A stretch of 64,000 nucleotides of DNA, taken from the NCBI RefSeq assembly GCF_000374165.1, contig NZ_KB893728.1:237527-301526 (forward strand), read 5' to 3'. Below are positions 7,705 through 16,464 of the stretch, one piece after another. Each line of letters begins with the position of its first letter. The first letter of the stretch is position 1. This DNA comes from Parafrankia elaeagni (GTDB lineage: Bacteria; Actinomycetota; Actinomycetes; Frankiales; Frankiaceae). The notes beneath the pieces were generated by a model. It searched no databases. It was not told where the DNA came from and was given only the letters and a program-made list of their open reading frames with translations. A program made the position numbers and the translations under genes.

Positions 7705-9453
7705 ACGGCACCGACGACGGCTGACCCCGCCGCCTCCGCGACCGGCCCCGGTACGGCGGGCACGCCTCAGTCGGGCGGGGGCGGGCCCCGGTGGCGGCAT
7801 CTCCCGGACCGCGCCGCCGCCCTCCGGCTCCGCGTCGCCGCCGGAGGCTCCGGCCAGGCCGCCACCGGCAGGTCGGGACACGGCGGCAGCGACCGGGCGG
7901 ACGAGGCGCTGAAGAACCGGCTGTGCCCGCCGATGCCGACCGATCGGGTGCTCGGCTGGGCAGCGGCCCTCGCCGTCACCGTCGTCGCCGGCCTGCTGCG
8001 GTTCTGGCAGCTGACCGAGCCGAAGGGCATCTACTTCGACGAGGTCTACTACACCAAGGACGCCTGGGGCCTGATGACCGCGGGCTACGAGGTGGACAGC
8101 AACACCTGCTCGGGGCCCGCCTTCGTCGTGCACCCACCGTTGGGCAAGTGGTTCATCGCGGCGTCCGAGAGGGTCTTCGGCTACATCGACTGCGCCGGGG
8201 TGCCGCACGGAAGCCCCGAGCTCGGATGGCGGTTCGCCTCCGCGTTCTTCGGCACCCTCGCCGTGCTGGTGCTCACCCGGCTCGCGCGGCGGATGTTCCG
8301 TTCCACCCTGCTCGGCTGCGTCGCCGGCCTGCTGCTCGCGCTGGACGGGCTCGCCTTCGTCCAGAGCCGGATCGGCATCCTCGACATCTTCCTGATGACG
8401 GGCCTTGTGCTGGCGCTGGCCTGCCTCGTGCTCGACCGCGACCACGGCCGCGCCCGCCTCGCCGCCCGCCTCGCGGCCGACGGTGCCGCGCCTGACGACG
8501 GTGCCGCGCCTGACGACCGTGCCGCGCCCGACGAGCGCGCGGCGCGGTACGGGCCCCGGCTCGGGTGGCGGCCCTGGCGGATCGCCGCCGGACTGTGCCT
8601 CGGCGCGTCCCTGGGGGTGAAATGGAGCGCGCTCTACACCCTGGTCGGGTTCGCCGCGCTCGCCCTGGCCTGGGACATCGGCGCCCGGCGCACCGCCGGC
8701 GCCGCCAGGCCGGGGCGTGGGGCGCTGCGCCGCGACGCCCCCGCCTGGGCGGGCTGCTACGTCCTGCTGCCGATCGTCACCTTCCTGGCCACCTGGACGG
8801 GCTGGTTCGTCACCGACGGCGGGTGGCGCCGGCACGAGCACGGCGACGGGTTCGTCGCCGCCTGGCGCGGCTGGTGGTCCTACCAGCAGGCGATCCTGAA
8901 CTTCCACGAACACCTGTCCTCTCCGCACGTCGCCCAGTCGACGCCGATGAGCTGGCTGGTGATGGGGCGTCCGGTGGCCTACGACTACGAGGGCGTCCCG
9001 TTCGGCCAGCAGGGCTGCCGGGCCGCGGAGGGCTGCGCCCGCGAGGTGCTGGCGCTCGGCAACCCGGCGGTCTGGTGGGTCGGGTCCGCCGCGCTGCTGG
9101 CGATGGTCGCGCTGTGGGCCAGCCGGCGCGACTGGCGGGCCGCCCTGGTGCTCGTCGGCTTCGGCTCGTCGTTCCTGCCCTGGCTGGCGTTCCCGGACCG
9201 CACGATGTTCTTCTTCTACGCGCTGCCGCTGCTGCCGTTCCTGATCCTCGGGATCACGATGTCGGCCGGCCTGGTCCTCGGCCCCCGCACCGCGTCCGAC
9301 ACGCGCCGCCTGGCGGGGGCGGTGGTCGTCGGCAGCTACCTCATCGTGGTCATCCTGCTGTTCGCCTACTTCTACCCGCTGCTGGCCTCACAGGTGATTC
9401 CGCTGAACGGCTGGCGGGACCGCATGTGGTTCCCCGGCTGGATCGTCGCCTGA
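7702..9453 (+). CDS. pmt: Polyprenyl-phosphate-mannose--protein mannosyltransferase (Pmt, GT39)
   Basis: 583 residues. An integral membrane enzyme that transfers mannose from polyprenyl-phosphate-mannose to Ser/Thr of proteins passing through the Sec pore. After a disordered, basic N-terminus of about 75 residues come hydrophobic segments (VLGWAAALAVTVVAGLLRFW first) and the first-loop acidic motif IYFDEVYYTKDAW, the catalytic Asp-Glu of the family; VHPPLGKW, ALDGLAFVQSR and the C-terminal LPWLAFPDRTMFFFYALP are also typical. About ten membrane segments are expected. A proline/aspartate-rich insert at residues about 260-278 comes from an 18-bp tandem repeat and probably lies in a loop. GTG 7702 is chosen because of the promoter spacing; an in-frame GTG at 7651 would add 17 residues. 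Monocistronic. Confidence 0.93.
   Translation: MTAPTTADPAASATGPGTAGTPQSGGGGPRWRHLPDRAAALRLRVAAGGSGQAATGRSGHGGSDRADEALKNRLCPPMPTDRVLGWAAALAVTVVAGLLRFWQLTEPKGIYFDEVYYTKDAWGLMTAGYEVDSNTCSGPAFVVHPPLGKWFIAASERVFGYIDCAGVPHGSPELGWRFASAFFGTLAVLVLTRLARRMFRSTLLGCVAGLLLALDGLAFVQSRIGILDIFLMTGLVLALACLVLDRDHGRARLAARLAADGAAPDDGAAPDDRAAPDERAARYGPRLGWRPWRIAAGLCLGASLGVKWSALYTLVGFAALALAWDIGARRTAGAARPGRGALRRDAPAWAGCYVLLPIVTFLATWTGWFVTDGGWRRHEHGDGFVAAWRGWWSYQQAILNFHEHLSSPHVAQSTPMSWLVMGRPVAYDYEGVPFGQQGCRAAEGCAREVLALGNPAVWWVGSAALLAMVALWASRRDWRAALVLVGFGSSFLPWLAFPDRTMFFFYALPLLPFLILGITMSAGLVLGPRTASDTRRLAGAVVVGSYLIVVILLFAYFYPLLASQVIPLNGWRDRMWFPGWIVA
8482..8535 (+). repeat. 18-bp tandem repeat inside pmt (3 copies)
   Basis: Three in-frame copies of an 18-bp unit (first two identical, GGTGCCGCGCCTGACGAC; third with three changes) encode a GAAPDD-type hexapeptide three times. 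Being a multiple of three, copy number can change without a frameshift. It falls between membrane segments. Confidence 0.85.
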
Positions 9454-9503
9454 CCATTCCGCTCTGGACGGGTGGCCGCCGTACCGGGGCGGCGCAGCAG
9501 GCT

Positions 9504-9548
9504 GGGAACCAGGCGATCGGGAACCAGGCGATCGGGAATCAGGCGATC
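9504..9548. repeat. 15-bp tandem repeat between convergent genes
   Basis: GGGAACCAGGCGATC occurs three times in a row (third copy with one change). The last copy covers the stop codon of the downstream minus-strand LLM gene at 9539-9541, so the repeat forms the junction of the two gene ends. Confidence 0.85.
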
Positions 9549-10459
9549 GCGGGCATGATCTCCTCGGCCACCCACTGGGTGTAATCGTAGTATTCCTGGA
9601 TGTCGTTGACGGCGGGGATGGGCACCGAGCTCATGGTGACGCCGAGTTCGGAGAACCAGCCCAGCCGATCGATGATCTCCTGCCTGCTCATGCCCGGCCG
9701 GGCCCGCGGATCCGTCTGGACGCTGTGGCCCTCGCCGACGCGGGAGGTGGCGAACCCGTAGTACACCTCGGTGAGCCGGCCGTTGTAGTCCGGCTGGGAG
9801 CGGATGAAGTCCAGCCGCGCCGGGATGTCCTCGGGCTTCGTGAGGAACGGCCACCACCCCGACGCGTAACGGGCGGTGCGCCGCAGGACGGGGTCGGCGT
9901 CGCCGCCGAACCACACCGGCGGATGCGGGCGCTGCACCGGCTTCGGCTCGAACGCTACGTCCCGAAAGGAGACGTAGCGGCCCTCGAAGGCGGGCTTCTC
10001 CGCCGTCCACAGCTCGATGATCGCCTGGACGTACTCCTCGGCGATGGCGCCGCGTTCCCGGAACGGGACACCGAGGATCTCGAACTCCTCCGCCAGCCAG
10101 CCGACACCGAAGGTGACGGTGACCCGCCCACTGGACAACCAGTCCGTCGTCGCCAGCGATTTCGCCGTCACGACGGGATGCTGTAACGGCAGGATCGCGA
10201 TACAGGAGTTGACCCGGATCCGTTCGGTGGCGCCCGCCAGGTAGGCCATCCCGGAGTAGGCGTGGAAGTAGTGCGGGCCGGACAGCTCCACATGGCTCTC
10301 CGGGACGATGTGGTGCTCCGGGAGACTGATCATCGCGTAGCCGAGCTGCTCCGCCCAGCGGGCCAGGCGGGTCTGGTCCGCGCCGGTCACCTGGGCCTCC
10401 CAGGGCTGGCAGGTGGCCTTCAGTCGGAGCATGTGCGGCATCGCGAAGCCGAGTTTCAT
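9539..10459 (-). CDS. LLM-class (luciferase-like) F420- or flavin-dependent oxidoreductase
   Basis: 306 residues, a complete bacterial-luciferase-fold barrel. Recognisable parts are MKLGFAMPHML at the start, YAMISLPEHH, RIRVNSCIAILPLQHPV, and VTVTFGVGWLAEEFEILGVPF, the usual glycine-rich strand that binds the cofactor phosphate. Actinobacterial members of this group mostly use coenzyme F420, some use FMN; the sequence does not decide. ATG at 10459 has AGGAG seven bases before it. It lies 19 bases downstream of the FadD36-like acyl-CoA ligase, so the two form an operon; it may oxidise or reduce the acyl-CoA or its precursor. The substrate is unknown. Confidence 0.9.
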   Translation of the reverse strand: MKLGFAMPHMLRLKATCQPWEAQVTGADQTRLARWAEQLGYAMISLPEHHIVPESHVELSGPHYFHAYSGMAYLAGATERIRVNSCIAILPLQHPVVTAKSLATTDWLSSGRVTVTFGVGWLAEEFEILGVPFRERGAIAEEYVQAIIELWTAEKPAFEGRYVSFRDVAFEPKPVQRPHPPVWFGGDADPVLRRTARYASGWWPFLTKPEDIPARLDFIRSQPDYNGRLTEVYYGFATSRVGEGHSVQTDPRARPGMSRQEIIDRLGWFSELGVTMSSVPIPAVNDIQEYYDYTQWVAEEIMPAIA

Positions 10460-10478
10460 GATCGTTCACTCCTGTCGG

Positions 10479-11804
10479 TCAGGTGAGCAGCAGCTTCTTC
10501 TGGACCTTGCCCATCGGGTTGCGCGGCAGGGACGTCGCGAAACGGATCTCCCGTGGGCGCTTGTGCGGAGCCAGCGTCGACGCGACGTGGTCGATCAGCA
10601 CGGTGGCCTCGACGGTGTCACGGGTGACGACGACCGCCACGATCCGCTGGCCCAGATCGTCGTCGGGGACGCCGATGACGGCAGCCTCGGCGACCGCGGG
10701 ATGGGCGAGCAGCGCGTTCTCGATCTCCCCGGCGCCGATCTTGTAACCGCCCGACTTGATGAGGTCGGTGCTCTGCCGGCCGACGATGCGCAGCTGCCCG
10801 TCCGGCTCGAACACCCCGAGGTCGCCGGTGGCGAACCAGCCATCGGGCGCGAGCGCCGCGGCGGTCGCCGCCGGATTGCCCAGGTAGCCGGTGAACACGT
10901 TCGGGCCGCGCACCTCCACCGGGCCGAACTCCTCCGCCCCGGTGACCCGGACCTCGACACCGTGCAGCGGGGCACCGACGACCCCCGGCCGGCGGTCACC
11001 GTCGGCCCGCGCGGCGGTGTTGATGAGGGTCTCCGTCAGGCCGTAACGTTCCGCGACCCGCTGGCCGGCCTGGGCCACGAACCGGTCGAACACCGGCACC
11101 GGCAGCGCGGCCGAGCCCGAGACGAGCAGGCGGGCCGACGCGAAGGCCTCCGGTTCCGGCACCCGGGACCACATGGTGGGCACCGCGAAGTACAGCGTCC
11201 CGCCGGGCACCGGCGCGAAGCGTGCCACGTGCCGCAGCGCGGAGCCGATCCGCAGCGGGCCCAGCGTGCCCAGCACGAGCCCGTGCACGTGGAACAGCGG
11301 CAGGGCGTGCCCGAGCACGTCGTCCGGCGACCAGGCCCAGGCGTCCGCGAGCGCGTCGATGTTCGCGGCGATCGCCCGCCGGGGGATGACCGCGCCCTTC
11401 GGTGGCCCGGTCGTCCCCGAGGTGTAGATGACAAGCGCGGGGGCTTCGGCGCCAGCCCCGCCAGCCCCGCCAGCCCCGGGAGCCTCGTCGACCTCGGGGG
11501 GCAGCGCGGAGCGGGCGGTCAGGTCGACCTCGTCGAGGACCAGGTCGGGCGCGCTGTCCTGCAGGACGTAGGCCCGTTCCGTCTCGCCCGCCTGCGGGTT
11601 GATCGTGACCACGGTGACGCCGGCCTCCACCGCGCCGGCGATGGCGACGACCGTCTCCAGGGTGGGGGTGGCGACCACGGCCACCCGGCGCACGCCGCGC
11701 AGCCGCGCGGCGACGGCGCCGACGGCGCCCGCAAGATCGTCTCCTTCCAGAGCGACGTCCGCTACCTGGATCCTGGCCTCGCCTCGGCGCAACGCAGTCA
11801 GCAC
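10479..11804 (-). CDS. Short acyl-CoA synthetase of the FadD36 / malonyl-CoA synthetase type
   Basis: 441 residues, shorter than the usual 500-560 of fatty-acyl-CoA ligases and close to the size of mycobacterial FadD36 and MatB-like enzymes. The AMP-binding loop VIYTSGTTGPPKGAVI is near residue 130; YGLTETLIN, FATGDLGVFEPDGQLRIVGR and the C-terminal NPMGKVQKKLLL (adenylation Lys) are present. It activates a small or dicarboxylic acid with ATP and CoA. GTG at 11804 is taken as start; there is no convincing ribosome site, so a leaderless transcript is possible. It is the first gene of a pair with the LLM enzyme and diverges from another FadD at 12029 across a 224-base region with a tandem repeat. 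Confidence 0.87.
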   Translation of the reverse strand: MLTALRRGEARIQVADVALEGDDLAGAVGAVAARLRGVRRVAVVATPTLETVVAIAGAVEAGVTVVTINPQAGETERAYVLQDSAPDLVLDEVDLTARSALPPEVDEAPGAGGAGGAGAEAPALVIYTSGTTGPPKGAVIPRRAIAANIDALADAWAWSPDDVLGHALPLFHVHGLVLGTLGPLRIGSALRHVARFAPVPGGTLYFAVPTMWSRVPEPEAFASARLLVSGSAALPVPVFDRFVAQAGQRVAERYGLTETLINTAARADGDRRPGVVGAPLHGVEVRVTGAEEFGPVEVRGPNVFTGYLGNPAATAAALAPDGWFATGDLGVFEPDGQLRIVGRQSTDLIKSGGYKIGAGEIENALLAHPAVAEAAVIGVPDDDLGQRIVAVVVTRDTVEATVLIDHVASTLAPHKRPREIRFATSLPRNPMGKVQKKLLLT

Positions 11805-11841
11805 ACGCCCATTCTCCGGCCCCGGCGTGCCTCAGGTCGAC

Positions 11842-11898
11842 GGAACCGGCAGGGTCGGGAGGAACCGGCAGGGTCGCGAGGAACCGGCAGGGCCGGGA
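11842..11898. repeat. 19-bp tandem repeat in a divergent promoter region
   Basis: Three consecutive 19-bp copies beginning GGAACCGGCAGGGTCGGGA (copies two and three differ at one base each). They lie between the two divergent acyl-CoA ligase genes, about 40 bases from the start of the left one. Confidence 0.85.
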
Positions 11899-12028
11899 GC
11901 AGGACCGCGGCCCGGGGCTCCGGCAACGGCCGGACAACGCCGCCTTCACTGGCCTAACCTGCCCTGGTGTCCATTCGTCCGCCCGCGACCGGCCCTTCCC
12001 GCTAGAGACGACCGACGGAGAGGAACGA

Positions 12029-13609
12029 ATGTATCCGGGGGTACACGCCGAGCGCTTTCCCGACAAGGCCGCCGTGGTCGTGGCGGAAACGGGGGAGCGG
12101 CTGACCTACCGCGAGCTCGAGGAGCGTTCCGCGCGGTTGGCCCGGTATCTGTACGATGCCGGTTTCCGCCGCGGCGACCACATCGCCCTGCTGACCGACA
12201 ACTCCCCGCGCGCCTTCGAGGTGTACTGGGCCGCGCTGCGCTCCGGGCTTTACCTGACCGCTGTCAACAGTCATCTCTCGGCGGCCGAGGTCAGCTACAT
12301 CGTGAACGACTGCGACGCGGGTGTGCTGGTCGTCTCGGGCGTGCTGCGCGACATCGCCGAGAAGGTCGTTCCGGACACGCCCGCGGTGCGGGTCCGGCTG
12401 GTGTTCGGCGGGGCGGCCGAGAACCATGGCGACTACGATGCCGCGCTCCGTTCCGTCTCTCCGGAACCGCTTCCGGCGCAGCCCCGCGGGGCGGACATGC
12501 TGTATTCGTCCGGGACGACCGGACGGCCGAAGGGAATCCGCAAGGCACTGCCGGAGCGGGAGGTCCACGAGCCCGGCGACCTGTACGTCGAGCTGCTCAC
12601 GCCGATGTACGGATTCGATGCCGACACCGTCTACCTGTCGCCGGCGCCGATCTATCATGCGGCGCCGCTGCGGTACACCGGTGTCGTCCTCGCACTGGGC
12701 GGCACGGTCGTTCTGATGCGCCGTTTCGACGCGCGGGCGGCGCTGGCCGCGCTCGCGCGGTACCGGGTGACACACAGTCAGTGGGTGCCGACCATGTTCG
12801 TGCGCCTGCTGAAACTGCCAGCCGCGGACCGGGAACTGCACGACCTGTCGAGCCACCGGGTGGCCATCCACGCGGCCGCGCCCTGCCCCGTCGAGGTGAA
12901 GCAGGCGATGATCGACTGGTGGGGGCCGATTCTCTACGAGTACTACGCCGCCACCGAGGCCATCGGGACCACGTTCATCACCAGTCCGGAATGGCTGCGC
13001 CGGCCCGGATCCGTCGGCCGGGCCAGTCTGGGCATTCTGCACATCTGCGGGGACGATGGAGCGCCGGTGCCGACGGGCGAGACCGGAACCGTCTACTTCG
13101 AGCGGGACGACCCGCTGTTCGAGTACCACAACGACCCGGAGAAGACGGCGCGGTCCCGGCATCCGGACCACCCGACCTGGATCACGGTCGGCGATGTGGG
13201 GCACACCGACGCCGACGGCTATCTCTATCTCACCGACCGCAAGGTGTTCGTCATCATCTCCGGTGGGGTGAACATCTATCCGCAGGAGATCGAGAACAGC
13301 CTGGTCCTGCATCCGAAGGTGTTCGACGTCGCCGTCGTCGGGATGCCGGACGAGGAGATGGGCGAGTCGGTGCTGGCCCTGGTGCAGCCGGTGCCCGGCG
13401 TGCCACCCGGGCCCGCGCTCGCCGCCGAACTGGCGGAGTTCCTGCGCGGGCGGATCGCGTCCTACAAGATCCCGCGCAGGTTCGACTTCGTGGCCGACCT
13501 GCCCAGGACTCCGACCGGCAAGATGGCGAAGAAGGCGCTGCAGTCCTCGTTGAGCGCCGCCCCGCCTGCCGTCCCGCCCGCCGCCCGGCCGGGGGAAGGC
13601 GGCGGCTGA
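12029..13609 (+). CDS. Acyl-CoA synthetase (AMP-binding, FadD-like)
   Basis: 526 residues with all ANL-family landmarks: LTYRELEERSARLARYL near residue 27, the ATP loop MLYSSGTTGRPKGIRK near 160, YEYYAATEAIGTTF near 310, the hinge region TVGDVGHTDADGYLYLTDR, SGGVNIYPQEIE, and the catalytic Lys in TPTGKMAKKALQ at the end. Makes acyl-CoA from a free acid, ATP and CoA in the cytoplasm. ATG at 12029 follows GAGAGG by six bases. The last 20 residues are a Pro/Ala tail. It is not overlapped by any neighbour and seems monocistronic. The acyl specificity is unknown; the pattern is nearest to mycobacterial FadD4/FadD8-type ligases rather than the long FadD13 type. Confidence 0.92.
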   Translation: MYPGVHAERFPDKAAVVVAETGERLTYRELEERSARLARYLYDAGFRRGDHIALLTDNSPRAFEVYWAALRSGLYLTAVNSHLSAAEVSYIVNDCDAGVLVVSGVLRDIAEKVVPDTPAVRVRLVFGGAAENHGDYDAALRSVSPEPLPAQPRGADMLYSSGTTGRPKGIRKALPEREVHEPGDLYVELLTPMYGFDADTVYLSPAPIYHAAPLRYTGVVLALGGTVVLMRRFDARAALAALARYRVTHSQWVPTMFVRLLKLPAADRELHDLSSHRVAIHAAAPCPVEVKQAMIDWWGPILYEYYAATEAIGTTFITSPEWLRRPGSVGRASLGILHICGDDGAPVPTGETGTVYFERDDPLFEYHNDPEKTARSRHPDHPTWITVGDVGHTDADGYLYLTDRKVFVIISGGVNIYPQEIENSLVLHPKVFDVAVVGMPDEEMGESVLALVQPVPGVPPGPALAAELAEFLRGRIASYKIPRRFDFVADLPRTPTGKMAKKALQSSLSAAPPAVPPAARPGEGGG

Positions 13610-13687
13610 CCGTCCCCTTGGTGTGCCAGGTACGCCACCTCGGCGTGCACCACTCGTTCCTGCCCGGACTCCGAACGTAGCGTCGAA

Positions 13688-13706
13688 CCGTACGAGACCC
13701 GTACGG
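13688..13706. promoter_or_regulatory. Inverted repeat upstream of the SQOR-like gene
   Basis: CCGTAC (13688-13693) and GTACGG (13701-13706) are a perfect 6-bp inverted repeat with a 7-base spacer, 39 bases before the start codon. The position suits an operator; the arms are short. Confidence 0.35.
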
Positions 13707-13744
13707 GGAGACGACTCGGTACCCGCAGGATCGGGAGGTCCACG

Positions 13745-14950
13745 TTGAGTGGCATCGCAGCCAGGCACCGAGTGCTGATCATTGGGGGCGGCACGGCCGG
13801 GGTGAGCGTCGCGGCCCGGCTGCGTCGCGCCGGGCTGGGGGACGTGGCGCTGGTCGAACCGTCCAGCACGCACTACTACCAGCCCCTGTGGACCCTGGTC
13901 GGCGGCGGCCGGGCGCCGGTGGAGAGCACCGCACGGCCCGAACGGGACGTGCTGCCCCGCGGCGTCCGCTGGTACCCCGAGGGGGCTGTCGAGATCGACC
14001 CGGACGCCCGGACCGTCCGGCTCGCCAGCGGCGTGCGGCTGGCGTACCAGACGCTGGTCGTGGCCCCCGGGCTGCAGCTGTGCTGGGATGACGTCCCCGG
14101 CCTGGAACAGACTCTCGGCCGCGGCGGGGTCTCCAGCAACTACAGCTACGAGTTCGCCCCGGCGACCTGGAACTTCATCCGCAACCTGCGGTCGGGCACC
14201 GCCGTGTTCACGATGCCGTCGACGCCGGTCAAGTGCGGCGGCGCACCTCTGAAGATCGCCTTCCTGGCCGCCGACCACTGGCGCCGCACCGGGGTGGCCC
14301 GCGACATCCGGGTCGTGCTCGCCTTCGGCCCCTCCGCGCTGTTCCGGGTCGCCGAGTACCTGCCGGCGCTCGAGGCGGCGGTCGAGCGGTACGGCCTGGA
14401 GCTGCGGCTGTCCACCGAGCTCACCGAGATCCGCCCCGGGCGGCGGCAGGCCGTCCTGCGTGATCTGGCCACCGGCGGCACCGCCGACGTGGACTATGAC
14501 CTCATGCACGTCACCCCGCCGCAGCGGGCTCCGGACTGGATCCGGACCGGTCCGCTGGCGGGCCCCGACGATCCCGGCGGGTACGTCACCGTCGACCCGC
14601 ACACCCTGCGGCACACCCGGTATCCGGACGTCTTCGCGCTCGGCGACGTGGCGAACCTGCCGACGTCCAAGACCGGGGCGGCGATCCGCAAGCAGGCGCC
14701 GGTGGTCGCCGCGAACCTGCAGGCCGTCCTCGCCGGGCAGGAGCCGGCGGCCCGCTACGACGGCTACACGTCCTGCCCGATCGTCACCGCCCGGGACCGG
14801 ATGGTGCTCGCCGAGTTCGACTACTCGATGCGGCCGGCCCCGACCATCCCGCTGATCGACACCACCCGGGCCCGGCGGGACATGTACCTGTTGAAGCGCT
14901 ACGGGCTGCCGGCGCTCTACTGGAACCTGATGCTGCGCGGCCTGGCCTGA
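13745..14950 (+). CDS. Sulfide:quinone oxidoreductase-type flavoprotein (SQOR, type II)
   Basis: 401 residues. A two-Rossmann FAD enzyme that would oxidise sulfide or persulfide and pass electrons to the quinone pool at the membrane. FAD site RVLIIGGGTAGVSVAARL near residue 9. The two catalytic cysteines of animal-type SQOR are in their usual contexts: VKCGGAPLKI (Cys about 164) and YTSCPIVTARDRMVLAEFDY (Cys about 344, quoted to limit); a further Cys lies at about 113 in LQLCWD. VFALGDVANLPTSKTGAA is the second FAD motif. TTG at 13745 is chosen because GGGAGG precedes it. The MFS transporter gene follows 16 bases later. No rhodanese or persulfide dioxygenase is nearby, so a sulfide-detoxifying role is inferred from the enzyme alone. 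Confidence 0.88.
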   Translation: MSGIAARHRVLIIGGGTAGVSVAARLRRAGLGDVALVEPSSTHYYQPLWTLVGGGRAPVESTARPERDVLPRGVRWYPEGAVEIDPDARTVRLASGVRLAYQTLVVAPGLQLCWDDVPGLEQTLGRGGVSSNYSYEFAPATWNFIRNLRSGTAVFTMPSTPVKCGGAPLKIAFLAADHWRRTGVARDIRVVLAFGPSALFRVAEYLPALEAAVERYGLELRLSTELTEIRPGRRQAVLRDLATGGTADVDYDLMHVTPPQRAPDWIRTGPLAGPDDPGGYVTVDPHTLRHTRYPDVFALGDVANLPTSKTGAAIRKQAPVVAANLQAVLAGQEPAARYDGYTSCPIVTARDRMVLAEFDYSMRPAPTIPLIDTTRARRDMYLLKRYGLPALYWNLMLRGLA

Positions 14951-14966
14951 GACAGGAGAACCCGCC

Positions 14967-16331
14967 TTGGCGCGGTCAGTGACGAGCGAGGCCGTTCCAC
15001 CCGCGGCGGACCCCGCCGCCCGGCGCGAGCTGTCCCGGGCCCGGACCGCGACGATGGTGTGTTTCTTCGTCCTGGCACTGCTGTTCGCGTCCTGGGCCCC
15101 ACGGATCCCCCAGGTGAAGGAGGAGCTGGGTCTCTCCGACGGCGAGCTGGGCCTCGCCCTGCTCGGCGGCCCTGCCGGTGCACTCGCCACCATCTCGGTC
15201 GCCGGGCTCCTGGTCGGGCGGCTCGGCAGCCGCGCCATGGTCAGGGTGACGCTCGTCGGCTACGCCGCGGCGGCCCTCGGGCTGGTCGTGGTGTCCGGCG
15301 TGCCGCCGCTGTTCGCGGTGCTCGCGCTCTGGGGCGCCCTGGCCTGCGCGCTGGACGTCGCGAGCAACGCCCAGGCCGCCATCGTCGAGGACCGGTTCGG
15401 CCGCAGGATCATGATGACGGTGCACGCGGCCTGGACGGGTGGCGCCCTCACGGGCGCGGTGCTGGGGGCCGGGGCCGCCGCCCTCGACCTCTCCCTGGGT
15501 CTGCAGTTCCTGGTGCTGGGAGCCGCCGCGATCACCGGTGCCCTGCCTGTCACCGGCTGGATGCTCGCCGGCGACCGGCCGACCCGGCCCGCGAGCGCGG
15601 TCCTTCCGGCTGACCCGGCCCTTCCGACTGACGCAGCTTGCGCACCGTTGCCGGTGGGCCGGCCCCGGGCTTCGCCACGCCGGCTCCGGCGCGGACGGCG
15701 CCGGCGGCGCCTGCCCTCGTTGCGGTGGGCGGTGCCGCTTCTCCCGCTGACGATGATCACCTTTGCGAGCTACCTGGGCGAGGGCATCGCGGCCGACTGG
15801 AGTGCGGTGTACCTGACCGACGTCACCGGCGCGTCGCCGGGTCTGGCCGGGGTGGGCCTGGTGGCCTACATGACGTGCATGCTCGGCGTGCGGCTGCTGG
15901 GCGACCGCCTGGTGGAGGTCCACGGTGTGCGGCGCACGATCCGCCCGCTCGCGTTCGCCGCCGCGGTCGTGTTCGCCCTCGCCCTCGCCGCCGCCGACAC
16001 GCCGTCGGGCACCGTACTGGGGATCGCCGGTTTCGCCGTGCTCGGCGCCGGGCTGGCCTGCGTCGTGCCGGCGGCGTTCTCCGCGGCGGGCCAGCGGGCG
16101 GTGCGCGCAGGCGCCCCCGCCGGGCCGGCGATCGCGCTGGTCAGCTCGGTCGGCTACGCCGGCTGGCTGGCCGGGCCACCGCTGATCGGCGGCCTGGCCG
16201 AACTGGTCGGCCTGCACGCCACCATGTGGACGGTGGTCGGCCTGACCTGCGCGATCGCCGCGCTCACCGGCGTTCTCGCCGGCTTCGCGCCGATCGGGCC
16301 AGGTCCGGATCTCCCGGACCCGCCTGCCTGA
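14967..16331 (+). CDS. MFS transporter (YbjJ / fucose-permease-like)
   Basis: 454 residues with about 12 hydrophobic segments. The first, MVCFFVLALLFASWAPRIPQ, followed by LGLSDGELGLALLGGPAGAL, is characteristic of the YbjJ-like branch of MFS proteins; VGRLGSRAMVRVTLVG is the loop 2-3 motif. A basic, Arg-rich central loop (about residues 205-255) separates the two six-helix halves and contains two imperfect copies of a CCTTCCG(G/A)CTGACC segment. TTG at 14967 has AGGAG nine bases upstream. Co-transcribed with the SQOR-like gene. The substrate is unknown; export of a metabolite or drug is the usual role in this group. Confidence 0.88.
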   Translation: MARSVTSEAVPPAADPAARRELSRARTATMVCFFVLALLFASWAPRIPQVKEELGLSDGELGLALLGGPAGALATISVAGLLVGRLGSRAMVRVTLVGYAAAALGLVVVSGVPPLFAVLALWGALACALDVASNAQAAIVEDRFGRRIMMTVHAAWTGGALTGAVLGAGAAALDLSLGLQFLVLGAAAITGALPVTGWMLAGDRPTRPASAVLPADPALPTDAACAPLPVGRPRASPRRLRRGRRRRRLPSLRWAVPLLPLTMITFASYLGEGIAADWSAVYLTDVTGASPGLAGVGLVAYMTCMLGVRLLGDRLVEVHGVRRTIRPLAFAAAVVFALALAAADTPSGTVLGIAGFAVLGAGLACVVPAAFSAAGQRAVRAGAPAGPAIALVSSVGYAGWLAGPPLIGGLAELVGLHATMWTVVGLTCAIAALTGVLAGFAPIGPGPDLPDPPA

Positions 16332-16351
16332 CCGGACCCGCCTGCCTGACC
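16316..16351. repeat. 18-bp direct duplication over the MFS stop codon
   Basis: GGACCCGCCTGCCTGACC occurs twice in tandem (16316-16333 and 16334-16351). The first copy contains the stop codon of the transporter; the second is outside the gene. The rest of the 16332-16464 gap holds nothing I can name. Confidence 0.85.
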
Positions 16352-16464
16352 GGACCGGCCGTCGGGTCACCGAGCCCGCGGCGCCGGCCGTCCCGTCCGG
16401 TTGTCAAGATAGTCATCGGTGTTGACGTGCATCCGCTCGCGAAATGATCTTCGGGAGCCGATCT

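Noticed and set aside
12002-15238. Very long open frame on the minus strand, opposite the acyl-CoA ligase, SQOR-like and MFS genes
   Set aside because: It is the antisense shadow expected in DNA of this GC content: low-complexity Arg/Gly/Pro/His composition, no family motif, while the plus strand has three clear genes with ribosome sites.
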